Below are positions 53,334-62,187 of a stretch of 64,000 nt of DNA, one piece after another. The notes below the pieces were generated by a model. That model did not search any database, was not told the DNA's origin, and was given only the letters and a program-made list of their open reading frames with translations. The stretch's first letter is position 1; the number at the start of each line of letters is the position of its first letter. Origin of the DNA: Gemmobacter megaterium (GTDB taxonomy: Bacteria; Pseudomonadota; Alphaproteobacteria; Rhodobacterales; Rhodobacteraceae); contig NZ_FTOT01000002.1 in the NCBI RefSeq assembly GCF_900156815.1, positions 186,001 to 250,000 on the forward strand. The letters are read 5' to 3'. The translations under genes and the position numbers were made by a program.

Positions 53334-54032
53334 ATGGTACGCAAGATGATTGCAGAGGCGCTGGGAACGCTGGTGCTGGTCCTGTTCGGATGTGGCGCGG
53401 CGGTGATTGCCGGCGCGGATGGTGCAAGCGGGATAGGATTGACGGGCATCGCGCTGGCCTTCGGGCTGGCCATCGTGGCCGCGGCCTATGGGCTGGGCGC
53501 GATATCCGGCGCGCATCTGAACCCCGCCGTGTCCCTGGGCATGGTGGCCGCCGGGCGGATGGGCTGGGGCGATGCCTTTGGCTATATGCTTGCACAGGTG
53601 ATCGGCGCGGTGCTGGGCGCTGCGGTGCTGTATGGCATCGCATCGGGCACCGCGGGGTACAGCATCGCCCAGAATGGCCTTGGGCAGAACGGGTATGGCG
53701 CGGGCTATCTGGGCGAATACGGGCTGACAGCCGCACTGCTGTTCGAAGGCGCGATGACGTTCCTTTTTGTCACGGTCATTCTTGGGGCGACCGGCCCCGG
53801 TGCGGCCCCCGGATTTGCCGGTCTGGCCATCGGCCTGACCCTGACCGCCATCCATCTGGTCGGGATCAAGGTCACGGGCGTCTCGGTCAACCCCGCGCGT
53901 TCCATCGGGCCTGCGGTGTTTGTCGGCGGCAGGGCAATCGCGGATCTGTGGGTCTTCATCGTCGCGCCACTGGCGGGCGGCGGATTGGCCGGGATCCTTC
54001 ACGCCATCGGCCTGACCCGCGCCGAAGACTAG
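53334..54032 (+). CDS. aqpZ: Aquaporin Z
   Basis: A 232-residue water channel with six helices and two half-helices bearing the NPA motifs: [12 protein letters not shown] near residue 63 and [15 protein letters not shown] near 184. The selectivity region with the arginine after the second NPA (NPARS) fits a water-selective aquaporin rather than a glycerol facilitator. Length equals E. coli AqpZ (231). AGGAGTGAG precedes the ATG. It is convergent with the degenerate protease gene. Confidence 0.94.
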   Translation: MVRKMIAEALGTLVLVLFGCGAAVIAGADGASGIGLTGIALAFGLAIVAAAYGLGAISGAHLNPAVSLGMVAAGRMGWGDAFGYMLAQVIGAVLGAAVLYGIASGTAGYSIAQNGLGQNGYGAGYLGEYGLTAALLFEGAMTFLFVTVILGATGPGAAPGFAGLAIGLTLTAIHLVGIKVTGVSVNPARSIGPAVFVGGRAIADLWVFIVAPLAGGGLAGILHAIGLTRAED

Positions 54033-54107
54033 GCAGGGCAACCGCCCGGCGTTGGATCGGTGCGAACCGGCCCCACCCTGGGCAACGGGGCCGCATCAGG
54101 GCCGGGT

Positions 54108-54124
54108 GACGGGACGTTCCCGTC
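54108..54124. terminator. Hairpin between aqpZ and the protease-like gene
   Basis: GACGGGA (54108-54114) and TCCCGTC (54118-54124) form a perfect 7-bp stem with loop CGT in the 119-bp gap between two convergent genes. No T-run; probably a shared weak terminator. Confidence 0.4.
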
Positions 54125-54151
54125 CCGCCCGCCGCCCGAACCCGGAGGGAT

Positions 54152-55939
54152 CTAGTTCCAGCAGGCGACCTGCACCGTCATGGCGGTGCCTGTCGCGGTC
54201 AGGTCTTCGGGGGACATCAGGCCGATGGGCGCAGGGGGCACAGTGCTGGCCATGCCGCGTTCCGCCAGAAGCGTCGCAATGGCCGTCGCAGGGGTCAGGT
54301 AAAAGACCCCATCGGGCAAGATGCGTGCGGGATCGACCGACGCGGGCTGCAACAGCCCGATGACCAGCCCGTCGGCGCCCAGCACCGGACCGCCGACATC
54401 CCCCGCCAAGGCAGGCAGGCTCAGCCGGGCACGGGTCTCGGCCCCGGTCAGATCGGCCGCAGCCTCGAACCGGCCAAAGGTCATGGTCGGCAGGGGCAGG
54501 TCTCCACCATAGGAATACCCGGCGACCGCCACATCCGTACCCGGCACCGGAAGGCGGGTCGCAAGTTCGGCATGGCCCAGCGGGGACAGCGCAGCGGCCG
54601 GGCGCAGAATGGCCAGCCCCGACACGGTATCCGCCGCCAACACCGATGCCTCCAGCCCTGCATCCAGCGTGATCCGGGCGCAGCCCTCGACATTGGCTGC
54701 TGCGGTCAACACATGGCCCTGTGCATCCGCATAGAACCCCGAGGCAGACCGCGCAGGCCGCCGCACCTCGACACCGGCCAGCAACCCGGCCCGTGTGGCT
54801 TCGTCCAGCGGCACAAGGCCGGGATCCAGCACGCGATCGCCAAACGGACGGAAGCTGGACTTCATCGCCTGAAGCACGCGGGTGGTGCGGGCCGAATCGG
54901 CGGTACGGGCGGTGATCAGAAAGCCCCGGATCGCCCCACGGGTCAGCTCTGCCTGGGCATGGGCCTCGACATCGGCGGTCCGGCCCGCAATCTCGAATCC
55001 GCGCGGATGGCGGTTGCGCGGGCCTTCGGACGGCATGACGGCCAAGGACTGGATCATGTCATACAGACCATACAGCGCCTCTTGATCCCCCGGCTGGCTG
55101 ATCAGCCAGACCTGCACACCGCTGTCATCGCGGGCGGCGTATTGCGCAAAGGGCGGCGTGTAGCGGTCAAAGACCACCAGACCCAGCGGCAAGGAAATCT
55201 CGATGCCCGCCTCTTCGTCCCGCACGATTTCCAGCCCAAGTTCGGCCAGATCGGCCTGCCAGCCGTCGATCAGCGCGCGGCGCTGATCCGACAGCAGAAC
55301 CCCGGTTGCCTCGGCCCCCTGCCCGGCCTGCCATGCGGCAATGGCCCCACGGGTGCCCGGCCCGAAGGCGCCGTCGATACCGGCAGTATAGACACCGTCC
55401 CATTGCAGGGCGCGCTGGATATCCATGCGTTCCTGGCGGGTCAGGGCGGCCTCTGCCCGGCGGGCCTCGGCCAGCGTTTCTACGGGCGGGGCCAAGGGAA
55501 CCGCCTCGACCGGCGATGTCACCACAGGCGCAACCGGCTGCGGGGTGGCGGGTGGGGCGGCAGCGGCCTCCGGCTCTGGCGAGGCGGTCGTCACCTCTGC
55601 CCCGGCAGGCGGCCAGAACTGGCCGCGATACAGCCGCCCATCGGCAATGAAGCTGTCGCCAGGAACCCGCCCCATGGCGCGCAGATCGGACAGCCGGGCC
55701 GCCGCTTCGTCCGCAGCATAGGGGCCAAGCGCAATGGCAAACCACCCCGAGGCAAGGGCATGGCCGCTGACATCCGGCAGACCCATCGCCCAGTCGCGGG
55801 CACGATCCTCGGCGGCGGCGCGCGAATTCTTTGCCTCGATCTGGATCCAGACCTGCGCCTCGGCCCGCGCCGCACCCAGCCAGAGCATTGCCATCGCGGC
55901 CATCACCAGCGCCGCCACCATTCCCGAAATACGTTGCAT
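54152..55939 (-). CDS. Exported SPOR/peptidoglycan-binding/trypsin-like protein with catalytic triad lost
   Basis: A 595-residue exported protein. Signal peptide about residues 1-28; SPOR-like domain about 29-108 ([30 protein letters not shown]); Pro/Ala-rich linker to about 155; PG_binding_1 domain about 168-225 ([20 protein letters not shown]); a middle domain about 235-365; and a trypsin-like domain about 395-560. In that last domain the His motif TNAHV reads TAAAN (Ala at 415), the DLAVL Asp is Gly441 (SGLAIL), and the GDSGG Ser is Val515 (GDVGG). All three catalytic residues are therefore missing, and it is likely a pseudoprotease acting as a cell-wall-binding or scaffolding protein. It is divergent from glyQ. 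Confidence 0.85.
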   Translation of the reverse strand: MQRISGMVAALVMAAMAMLWLGAARAEAQVWIQIEAKNSRAAAEDRARDWAMGLPDVSGHALASGWFAIALGPYAADEAAARLSDLRAMGRVPGDSFIADGRLYRGQFWPPAGAEVTTASPEPEAAAAPPATPQPVAPVVTSPVEAVPLAPPVETLAEARRAEAALTRQERMDIQRALQWDGVYTAGIDGAFGPGTRGAIAAWQAGQGAEATGVLLSDQRRALIDGWQADLAELGLEIVRDEEAGIEISLPLGLVVFDRYTPPFAQYAARDDSGVQVWLISQPGDQEALYGLYDMIQSLAVMPSEGPRNRHPRGFEIAGRTADVEAHAQAELTRGAIRGFLITARTADSARTTRVLQAMKSSFRPFGDRVLDPGLVPLDEATRAGLLAGVEVRRPARSASGFYADAQGHVLTAAANVEGCARITLDAGLEASVLAADTVSGLAILRPAAALSPLGHAELATRLPVPGTDVAVAGYSYGGDLPLPTMTFGRFEAAADLTGAETRARLSLPALAGDVGGPVLGADGLVIGLLQPASVDPARILPDGVFYLTPATAIATLLAERGMASTVPPAPIGLMSPEDLTATGTAMTVQVACWN

Positions 55940-56072
55940 CCTGCCCTTTCGCCCTTCCTGTCCAGCGACGCCAGAGGCGTCAATCCGGCCCTTGCGGACA
56001 ATCACACCGAAGCGGCGATTGACCCTTCCCTGCCTCTTGCCTATGAGGACAGGGCTTTTCAAGAGGTCTGCC

Positions 56073-57005
56073 ATGGCTGAAAGCCCCGAGAAACCCCGCA
56101 GTTTCCAGGAAGTGATCCTGCGCTTGCAGAATTACTGGGCGGCCCGTGGCTGCGCGGTGTTGCAACCCTACGACATGGAAGTCGGCGCCGGAACCTTCCA
56201 TCCGGCCACCACATTGCGCGCGCTGGGATCGCGGGCATGGGCAGCCGCCTATGTCCAGCCCAGCCGCCGCCCCACCGACGGGCGCTATGGCGAAAACCCC
56301 AATCGCCTTCAGCACTATTATCAGTTCCAGGTCATCATCAAACCTTCGCCCCCCGACCTGCAGGATCTGTATCTGGGCAGCCTGCGCGCCATCGGGCTGG
56401 ATCCGGCGCTGCACGACATCCGCTTTGTCGAAGATGACTGGGAAAGCCCCACTTTGGGCGCCTGGGGCCTGGGATGGGAGATCTGGTGCGACGGCATGGA
56501 AGTGTCGCAATTCACCTATTTCCAGCAGGTCGGCGGGCATGACTGCAAGCCTGTCTCGGGCGAGTTGACCTATGGGCTGGAACGGCTGGCGATGTATGTG
56601 CTGGGGGTGAGCCATGTCATGGACATGCCCTTCAACGATCCGCAATCGCCCATTCCGCTGACCTATGGCGACATCTTCCGCCAGACCGAACAGGAATACA
56701 GCCGCCACAACTTTGACGGCGCGACAACCGACATGCTGCTGCGCCATTTCGAGGATGCCGAGGCGGAATGCGACCGTCTGCTGGCCATGGAACCGGCGGA
56801 TCCGCGCTTTCGCGGTCGCGCGAATGTGATGGTCCATCCCGCCTATGACCAGTGCATCAAGGCCAGCCACCTGTTCAACCTGCTCGACGCGCGCGGCGTG
56901 ATCTCGGTGACCGAACGGCAGGCTTATATCGGGCGGGTGCGCGCATTGGCCAAGAAATGCGCCGATGCCTTTGTCGGCACCGAAGCCGCAGGGGCAACCC
57001 CGTGA
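56073..57005 (+). CDS. glyQ: Glycyl-tRNA synthetase alpha subunit
   Basis: A 310-residue class II catalytic subunit of the alpha2beta2 glycyl-tRNA synthetase. Conserved blocks are [60 protein letters not shown] (motif 2 region) and [20 protein letters not shown] (motif 3 region). It activates glycine and charges tRNA-Gly with the beta subunit. AAGAGG precedes the ATG at 56073. It is separated from glyS by a small membrane-protein gene whose GTG start overlaps the glyQ stop. Confidence 0.98.
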   Translation: MAESPEKPRSFQEVILRLQNYWAARGCAVLQPYDMEVGAGTFHPATTLRALGSRAWAAAYVQPSRRPTDGRYGENPNRLQHYYQFQVIIKPSPPDLQDLYLGSLRAIGLDPALHDIRFVEDDWESPTLGAWGLGWEIWCDGMEVSQFTYFQQVGGHDCKPVSGELTYGLERLAMYVLGVSHVMDMPFNDPQSPIPLTYGDIFRQTEQEYSRHNFDGATTDMLLRHFEDAEAECDRLLAMEPADPRFRGRANVMVHPAYDQCIKASHLFNLLDARGVISVTERQAYIGRVRALAKKCADAFVGTEAAGATP

Positions 57006-57457
57006 CCGGACGCATTGCCGCGATTGCCATCGTGCTCTCTGCCATTGTGGCCGGGGCCGCCATGTACTGGATGCAGGTCTATGCGTTCTACGACCGGCTG
57101 CCGGAAACGACCGTGCTGCGCGTCAGCACGGAAACCGGCGTTCAACCGCTGTCGCTGGCCGCATTCGAGGGGATCGACGCCAATTCCTCACCGCTGCGCT
57201 TTCGCGCCTGTGCCCGTCTGGCGGAGATGACCGAGGTGGCCCATGCCCTGCCCGCAACCGACCCCGACCCGCTGACAGCGCCGGGCTGGTTCGGCTGTTT
57301 CGACGCCGAGGCCATCGGAACCGCCATCAAGCGCGGCGAGGCCACGGCCTATCTGTCCGAACGCGAAATTCATCGCGGGGTGGACCGCCTGATCGCGGTA
57401 TTCCCCGATGGCCGGGCCTATGCCTGGCACCAGCTCAACGGCACGTTGGAGGATTGA
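57002..57457 (+). CDS. DUF6446 family small membrane-anchored protein
   Basis: A 151-residue protein with one N-terminal hydrophobic helix (residues 4-22, [20 protein letters not shown]) and an exported domain ([80 protein letters not shown]). It corresponds to a family typical of Rhodobacteraceae placed between glyQ and glyS (DUF6446 as I recall the name). Function unknown. A GTG start overlaps the glyQ stop by 4 bp, and glyS follows 3 bp after its end, so it is firmly within the synthetase operon. Confidence 0.8.
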   Translation: MTGRIAAIAIVLSAIVAGAAMYWMQVYAFYDRLPETTVLRVSTETGVQPLSLAAFEGIDANSSPLRFRACARLAEMTEVAHALPATDPDPLTAPGWFGCFDAEAIGTAIKRGEATAYLSEREIHRGVDRLIAVFPDGRAYAWHQLNGTLED

Positions 57458-57460
57458 TCC

Positions 57461-59545
57461 ATGCCGGACCTTCTGATCGAGCTTTTCTCCGAGGAAATCC
57501 CGGCCCGTATGCAGGGCCGCGCCCGTGACGATCTGAAAAAGCTGGTCACCGACGGATTGGTCGAGGCAGGCCTGACCTATGCCAGCGCGGGCGCCTTTTC
57601 CACCCCGCGCCGGCTGGCGCTGACGGTGCAGGGCCTCAGCGCCCATTCGCCTGCCCTGAAGGAAGAGCGCAAGGGCCCGCGCACCGATGCGCCCGAGGCC
57701 GCGCTCGCAGGCTTCCTGCGCTCGACCGGGCTGACGAAAGAGCAACTGGAAATCCGCGACGACAAGAAGGCGCAGGTCTATTTTGCCGTCGTCGAAAAAC
57801 CGGGCCGCCCGGCTGCTGCCATCGTGGCCGAGGTGCTGGAAAAAACCATCCGCACCTTCCCCTGGCCCAAGTCGATGCGCTGGGGGTCGGGCAGCCTGCG
57901 CTGGGTGCGCCCGCTGCATTCCATCCTGTGCATCCTGAGCGATGAGGCTGGCACCGAGGTCGTGGAGATGGAGGTCGATGGCCTGCACGCCGGGGCCACC
58001 ACCGAGGGCCACCGCTTCATGGCGCCGGGTCGCTTTGCCGTATCGTCCTTCGACGACTACGCCGCCAAACTGCGCGCGGCCAAGGTGATGCTGGACGCCA
58101 CCGAGCGCGCCGATCACATCTGGAACCACGCCACCCAGACCGCCTTTGCCCAAAGGCTGGAAATCGTGCCCGATGCCGGTCTGCTGACCGAAGTGGCGGG
58201 GCTGGTCGAATGGCCGGTCCCGCTGATGGGGCCGATCGCCGATGACTTCCTGCATCTGCCGCCCGAGGTGCTGCAAACCTCGATGCGCGAGCATCAGAAA
58301 TTCTTTTCGGTGAAAAATCCGAAAACCGGCCGGATCGAGAAATTCCTGACCGTCGCCAATACCGAAACCGCCGACCATGGCGCGACAATCCTGGCCGGCA
58401 ATGGCAAGGTGCTGGCCGCCCGCCTGTCCGATGCCCGCTTCTTCTGGGACAACGACCTGCGCGAGGCCAAATCCGGCATGGCGAAATGGGCCGAAGGGCT
58501 GCGCAGCGTGACCTTCCACAACAAGCTCGGCTCTCAGGCCGACCGGATCGACCGGATCGCCGCGCTGGCCCGCGACCTGGCCCCGGTGGTCGACGCCGCT
58601 CCCGATCAGGCCGAACGCGCCGCCCGCATCGCCAAGCTGGATCTGCGCTCGGCCATGGTCGGGGAATTCCCCGAACTGCAAGGCACGATGGGCCGCTATT
58701 ATGCGCTTGAGGCGGGCGAGGACGCAGCCGTGGCCGATGCCGCGCGCGACCACTATTCGCCGCTTGGCCCGTCGGATGACGTGCCGACGGCGCCGGTCTC
58801 GGTCGCCGTCGCGCTGGCCGACAAGCTGGACACGCTGGCCGGGTTCTGGGCCATTGACGAAAAGCCCACAGGGTCGAAAGACCCCTTCGCCCTGCGTCGC
58901 GCGGCGTTGGGAGTGATCCGGTTGGTGCTGGGGAACGGCGCGCGGTTTGGCTTGGGCACTGTCATTGAGGCCGGTCTGCGAAATTTCGAGGAGACAAAGC
59001 GATTCTACAAGGTCGCAGAGCTCGACCTCCTCGCCTTCATCCACGACCGTCTCAAGGTCTTCCTGCGCGACGAAGGCATCCGGCACGACATCATCGACGC
59101 CTGCCTGGCCATGCCGGGCAATGATGACCTGACCCTGCTGGTCAAGCGGGCGCGCGACCTGTCGGCCATGCTGGCGACCGAGGATGGCGCAAACCTGATC
59201 CAGGGGTTCAAGCGCGCCAACAACATCCTCACCCAGGCCGAAGCCAAGGATGGCGTCGAATATTCCTACGGCGCCGATCCGAAATTCGCCGAAGGCCCCG
59301 AGGAAGCCGCGCTCTTTGCCGCCCTCGATGCTGCCGAGGCACAGATCGCCCCCGCCATGCAGGCCGAGGATTTCGCCGCCGCCATGGCCGCCATGGCCAC
59401 CTTGCGCGCCCCGGTGGATGCGTTCTTCACCGCCGTCCAGGTCAACAGCGACAACCAGATCCTGCGCCGCAACCGGCTGAACCTGCTCAGCCGCATCCGC
59501 ACCACCTGCGGCCAGGTCGCTGATCTGTCCCGGCTCGACGGCTGA
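57461..59545 (+). CDS. glyS: Glycyl-tRNA synthetase beta subunit
   Basis: A 694-residue subunit, standard length. N-terminus MPDLLIELFSEEIPARMQGR; core blocks TFPWPKSMRWGSGSLRWVRP, MREHQKFFSVKNPKTGRIEK, TVANTETADHGATILAGNGK, and DKLDTLAGFWAIDEKPTGSK with DPFALRRAALGVIRL (HD-like region). The C-terminal anticodon-binding-type domain includes ALDAAEAQIAPAMQAEDF. It binds tRNA-Gly for the alpha subunit. A clear intrinsic terminator follows the stop. Confidence 0.98.
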   Translation: MPDLLIELFSEEIPARMQGRARDDLKKLVTDGLVEAGLTYASAGAFSTPRRLALTVQGLSAHSPALKEERKGPRTDAPEAALAGFLRSTGLTKEQLEIRDDKKAQVYFAVVEKPGRPAAAIVAEVLEKTIRTFPWPKSMRWGSGSLRWVRPLHSILCILSDEAGTEVVEMEVDGLHAGATTEGHRFMAPGRFAVSSFDDYAAKLRAAKVMLDATERADHIWNHATQTAFAQRLEIVPDAGLLTEVAGLVEWPVPLMGPIADDFLHLPPEVLQTSMREHQKFFSVKNPKTGRIEKFLTVANTETADHGATILAGNGKVLAARLSDARFFWDNDLREAKSGMAKWAEGLRSVTFHNKLGSQADRIDRIAALARDLAPVVDAAPDQAERAARIAKLDLRSAMVGEFPELQGTMGRYYALEAGEDAAVADAARDHYSPLGPSDDVPTAPVSVAVALADKLDTLAGFWAIDEKPTGSKDPFALRRAALGVIRLVLGNGARFGLGTVIEAGLRNFEETKRFYKVAELDLLAFIHDRLKVFLRDEGIRHDIIDACLAMPGNDDLTLLVKRARDLSAMLATEDGANLIQGFKRANNILTQAEAKDGVEYSYGADPKFAEGPEEAALFAALDAAEAQIAPAMQAEDFAAAMAAMATLRAPVDAFFTAVQVNSDNQILRRNRLNLLSRIRTTCGQVADLSRLDG

Positions 59546-59554
59546 TCCAACGCA

Positions 59555-59583
59555 AAAGAGGCCACCCCGGCGGCGGCCTCTTT
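59555..59583 (+). terminator. Rho-independent terminator of the glyQS operon
   Basis: AAAGAGGCC (59555-59563) and GGCCTCTTT (59575-59583) form a perfect 9-bp stem around ACCCCGGCGGC, 9 bp after the glyS stop. The T-tract at its 3' side is also the start of repeat copy B. Confidence 0.85.
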
Positions 59584-59601
59584 CATCTTGCCCCAAATAC
59601 C
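59581..59601. repeat. Dispersed intergenic repeat, copy B
   Basis: TTTCATCTTGCCC + CAAATACC; identical to copy C and one base different from copy A. It begins in the T-run of the glyS terminator. Downstream, CGCGGCA and TGCCGCG form a small stem near 59650-59667. Part of the 247-bp gene-free gap 59546-59792. Confidence 0.65.
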
Positions 59602-59684
59602 CAAGCCCGGTCCGCCCTGACGCGGTCCCTCGCAGCAGGGCAAGGATCCGCGGCACCCTTGCCGCGCCCTTGGCCCGCCAGCCG

Positions 59685-59705
59685 TTTCATCTTGCCCCAA
59701 ATACC
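59685..59705. repeat. Dispersed intergenic repeat, copy C
   Basis: TTTCATCTTGCCC + CAAATACC, an exact second copy 104 bp after copy B in the same intergenic gap. After it the sequence is a GC-rich, C-biased tract up to the end of the DsbA-like gene at 59793. Confidence 0.65.
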
Positions 59706-59792
59706 CAGACCCGGCCCGCCACCCGGCGGACCATCGGGTCAGGGGCGCGCGGTCACGGGGCACCGCGGCCCCGCAGCGCGCCGACCCGCCCC

Positions 59793-60422
59793 TCAGCCTG
59801 CCAGCAGACCGTCCAGCAGTTTCGACAGATCGGCATAGGTCATGTTGCCGTGCTTCTTGCCGTTGATGACGAACGACGGCGTGGAATCGATGCCATCCGC
59901 CGCGCTGTCCTTCTGAAACTTGGCCACCATCGCCTCGGCCATCGCGCCATCCTGCATACAGGCGTCCAGCGCCTCGTTGGTCAGCCCGGCCTTCAACCCG
60001 ATCTTGCGCAGCGCCGCCACCACATCGACCGCACCGCCCGCCCCCGACCAGTCGGCCTGTTCGGCATAAAGCATGTCCTGAATGCCGAAATAGCGCATTT
60101 CTCCGCCACAGCGCGCGACCATCGCGGCCCACAGGCCGTAGCGGTCAAAATACACTTCGCGGTAGATGAACCTGACCTTGCCGGTGTCGATGTAATTGGC
60201 CTTCAGATCCTTGAACACCCGCGCATGAAAGGTCGCGCAATGCGGGCAGGTATACGAGGCATATTCGACCACCGTCACCTTGGCATCGGGATTGCCGATG
60301 ACCAGATCAGCCACTTCGGGCGCGGTGGCCGGGGTTTCGGCAAGGGCCGGGCGCATCAGCCCCGGAATCGCGGTGGCCAGGGCCGTCAGCGCCACGGCGC
60401 CAAGCAGGGTTCTGCGGTTCAT
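59793..60422 (-). CDS. DsbA-family thioredoxin-fold protein (thiol:disulfide interchange)
   Basis: A 209-residue exported protein. N-terminus MNRRTLLGAVALTALATAIP with RR followed by a hydrophobic core and AXA cleavage (ALA) suggests a Sec or Tat signal (residues 1-28). The active site CPHC is in VVEYASYTCPHCATFHARVF near residues 58-61; the cis-Pro loop is in DGIDSTPSFVINGKK near 178-192. This resembles the DsbA/BdbD thioredoxin_4 group that oxidises or rearranges disulfides in the periplasm. Of two nearby ATGs the one at 60422 has the correct spacing to GAGAGG; 60428 is too close. The dciA-like gene lies 13 bp upstream on the same strand. Confidence 0.9.
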   Translation of the reverse strand: MNRRTLLGAVALTALATAIPGLMRPALAETPATAPEVADLVIGNPDAKVTVVEYASYTCPHCATFHARVFKDLKANYIDTGKVRFIYREVYFDRYGLWAAMVARCGGEMRYFGIQDMLYAEQADWSGAGGAVDVVAALRKIGLKAGLTNEALDACMQDGAMAEAMVAKFQKDSAADGIDSTPSFVINGKKHGNMTYADLSKLLDGLLAG

Positions 60423-60435
60423 CGACATTCCTCTC

Positions 60436-60969
60436 TCAGGTGCGCTTGCGGGATAGGACATTCTGCGCCAGTTGCTCAAGCGCGCGGCGCAGGCCATCGT
60501 CTGCAACATCATGGGCAACCGCCCGTGCCTCGGGGCCGGGTTCGGGCAAGGCGCGCGGGGCGTCGGACCGGGGGCCATGAGCGAACTCTGCCTGCCCGTC
60601 GGCAAAGCCGGTGGCGGCGGTCTGGGTGATATGGATACGCGAAATGGCATTGTAGCCATAGACGGCGTTGACGCGCTCGCGCAGGCGTTCCTTGCGCATC
60701 TCGACCATCGGCGCATGGGCCGGGGCCACCAGCAGGGTCAGCGTCGCGCCGATACCTTCGCGGGTGTAGCCCACCTTGACCGGACGGCTGATCGCGGCCA
60801 GATCGGCGCCCGCAACCTCGGCCCAATGGGTCAGCAGGCGGGTGACGGCAAAGCCCCGCGTCTCGCCCGCCTTCTGGATGCGGCGCGACATCAGCCCGCC
60901 AGCCGGTTCGAACCCACGCATCCGGCGCGAGGGCGAGAAGGCATCGGGGCTGTCGGGCTTGCGCGCCAT
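60436..60969 (-). CDS. DciA-like (DUF721) protein
   Basis: A 177-residue protein of the DUF721/DciA family: RRIQKAGETRGFAVTRLLTH, WAEVAGADLAAISRPVKVGY, TLTLLVAPAHAPMVEMRKER and LRERVNAVYGYNAISRIHIT. DciA loads the replicative helicase DnaB in bacteria lacking DnaC; alphaproteobacterial members are longer than the core domain, as here, with a low-complexity tail (about 125-177). It is divergent from mutY with 87 bp between the starts and is followed by the DsbA-like gene. Confidence 0.85.
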   Translation of the reverse strand: MARKPDSPDAFSPSRRMRGFEPAGGLMSRRIQKAGETRGFAVTRLLTHWAEVAGADLAAISRPVKVGYTREGIGATLTLLVAPAHAPMVEMRKERLRERVNAVYGYNAISRIHITQTAATGFADGQAEFAHGPRSDAPRALPEPGPEARAVAHDVADDGLRRALEQLAQNVLSRKRT

Positions 60970-61056
60970 CGGCGGGGTTTTCCTTGCGGTATCGGTGGCT
61001 ATTGTAGCCCAACAGGCGGTATGTGCCACAGTGCAGCGGGAAAGGGCACTTGAAAT

Positions 61057-62097
61057 ATGCGTGACAGTTTCGCCATCGACCTGCTGGGCTGGTATGACCG
61101 GCACGCCCGCGCGCTGCCCTGGCGCATCGGCCCGGCAGATCGCGCGGCGGGGATGCGGCCCGATCCCTACCGGGTCTGGCTGTCCGAGGTGATGCTGCAA
61201 CAGACGACCGTCGCGGCCGTCAGGGCCTATTTCGCGCGTTTCACCAGTCTTTGGCCCGATGTTCAGGCGCTGGCCGCCGCCCCGGATGCGGCGGTCATGG
61301 CGGAATGGGCAGGGCTTGGCTACTATGCCCGTGCGCGCAACCTGCTGGCTTGCGCGCGGGCAGTGGCGGCGCAAGGTGGCTTTCCCGATGCCGAGACCGG
61401 GCTGCGCCGGCTGCCCGGTATCGGTCCCTATACCGCCGCTGCCGTGGCCGCCATCGCCTTTGACCGGCCTGCCGTGGTGGTGGATGGCAATGTGGAACGG
61501 GTGATCAGCCGCGTCTTTGCAGTTCACGAACCGCTGCCCAGGTCGCGCCCGCAGATCGCCGCGCTGGCCGCTACGGTGACGCCGCAGGATCGCCCCGGCG
61601 ATTATGCCCAGGCGATGATGGATCTGGGCGCGACGCTCTGTACCCCGCGCAATCCGGCCTGCGGCATCTGCCCGGTGATCGCCCATTGCGAGGGCCGCCG
61701 CGCCGGGATCGCGGCCGATCTGCCACGCAAGCAGGCGAAACCGGCCAAGCCGACACGGCGCGGCGTGGTCTTTGTCGCGCGCCGTACCGATGGGGCCATG
61801 CTGCTGGAACGCCGCCCCGACCGTGGCCTGCTGGGCGGAACGCTGGGCTGGCCCGGCGGCGACTGGTCCGAGACCCCCGCCCCCGCCCACCCCCCTCTGG
61901 CCGCACAGTGGACCCCGCTCAACACCGAGGTGCGCCATACCTTCACGCATTTCCACCTGATCCTGTCGGTACAGATCGCCCATGCCGCACCGGATGCCGA
62001 ACCGGACAGCGGCACATTCGTGCCCGACTTTGCCCCCAGGAGCCTGCCGACGGTGATGCGCAAGGTCTGGGACGCCGCTGCGCCGCATTTCACCTGA
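61057..62097 (+). CDS. mutY: A/G-specific adenine DNA glycosylase
   Basis: A 346-residue base-excision repair enzyme removing adenine opposite 8-oxoguanine. N-terminal catalytic domain: LPWRIGPADRAAGMRPDPYR, VWLSEVMLQQTTVAAVRAYF (catalytic Glu), HhH motif LRRLPGIGPYTAAAVAAIAF, and Asp in VVDGNVERVISRVF. The [4Fe-4S] motif C-x6-C-x2-C-x5-C is in CTPRNPACGICPVIAHC. The C-terminal NUDIX-like domain (about 235-340) recognises 8-oxoG. It is divergent from the dciA-like gene. Confidence 0.96.
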   Translation: MRDSFAIDLLGWYDRHARALPWRIGPADRAAGMRPDPYRVWLSEVMLQQTTVAAVRAYFARFTSLWPDVQALAAAPDAAVMAEWAGLGYYARARNLLACARAVAAQGGFPDAETGLRRLPGIGPYTAAAVAAIAFDRPAVVVDGNVERVISRVFAVHEPLPRSRPQIAALAATVTPQDRPGDYAQAMMDLGATLCTPRNPACGICPVIAHCEGRRAGIAADLPRKQAKPAKPTRRGVVFVARRTDGAMLLERRPDRGLLGGTLGWPGGDWSETPAPAHPPLAAQWTPLNTEVRHTFTHFHLILSVQIAHAAPDAEPDSGTFVPDFAPRSLPTVMRKVWDAAAPHFT

Positions 62098-62187
62098 GGT
62101 GCGGCACGGCGCACCATTCCCCTGCGCGCGCCTTGCGCTATGATCCCGCCTGCGACCCGGACCGCCGTCGCCCGAAAGGACACCGCC

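Noticed and set aside
57188-59656. An 822-codon open frame antisense to glyS
   Set aside because: Shadow of a clear full-length glyS; composition is typical of antisense frames in GC-rich genomes.
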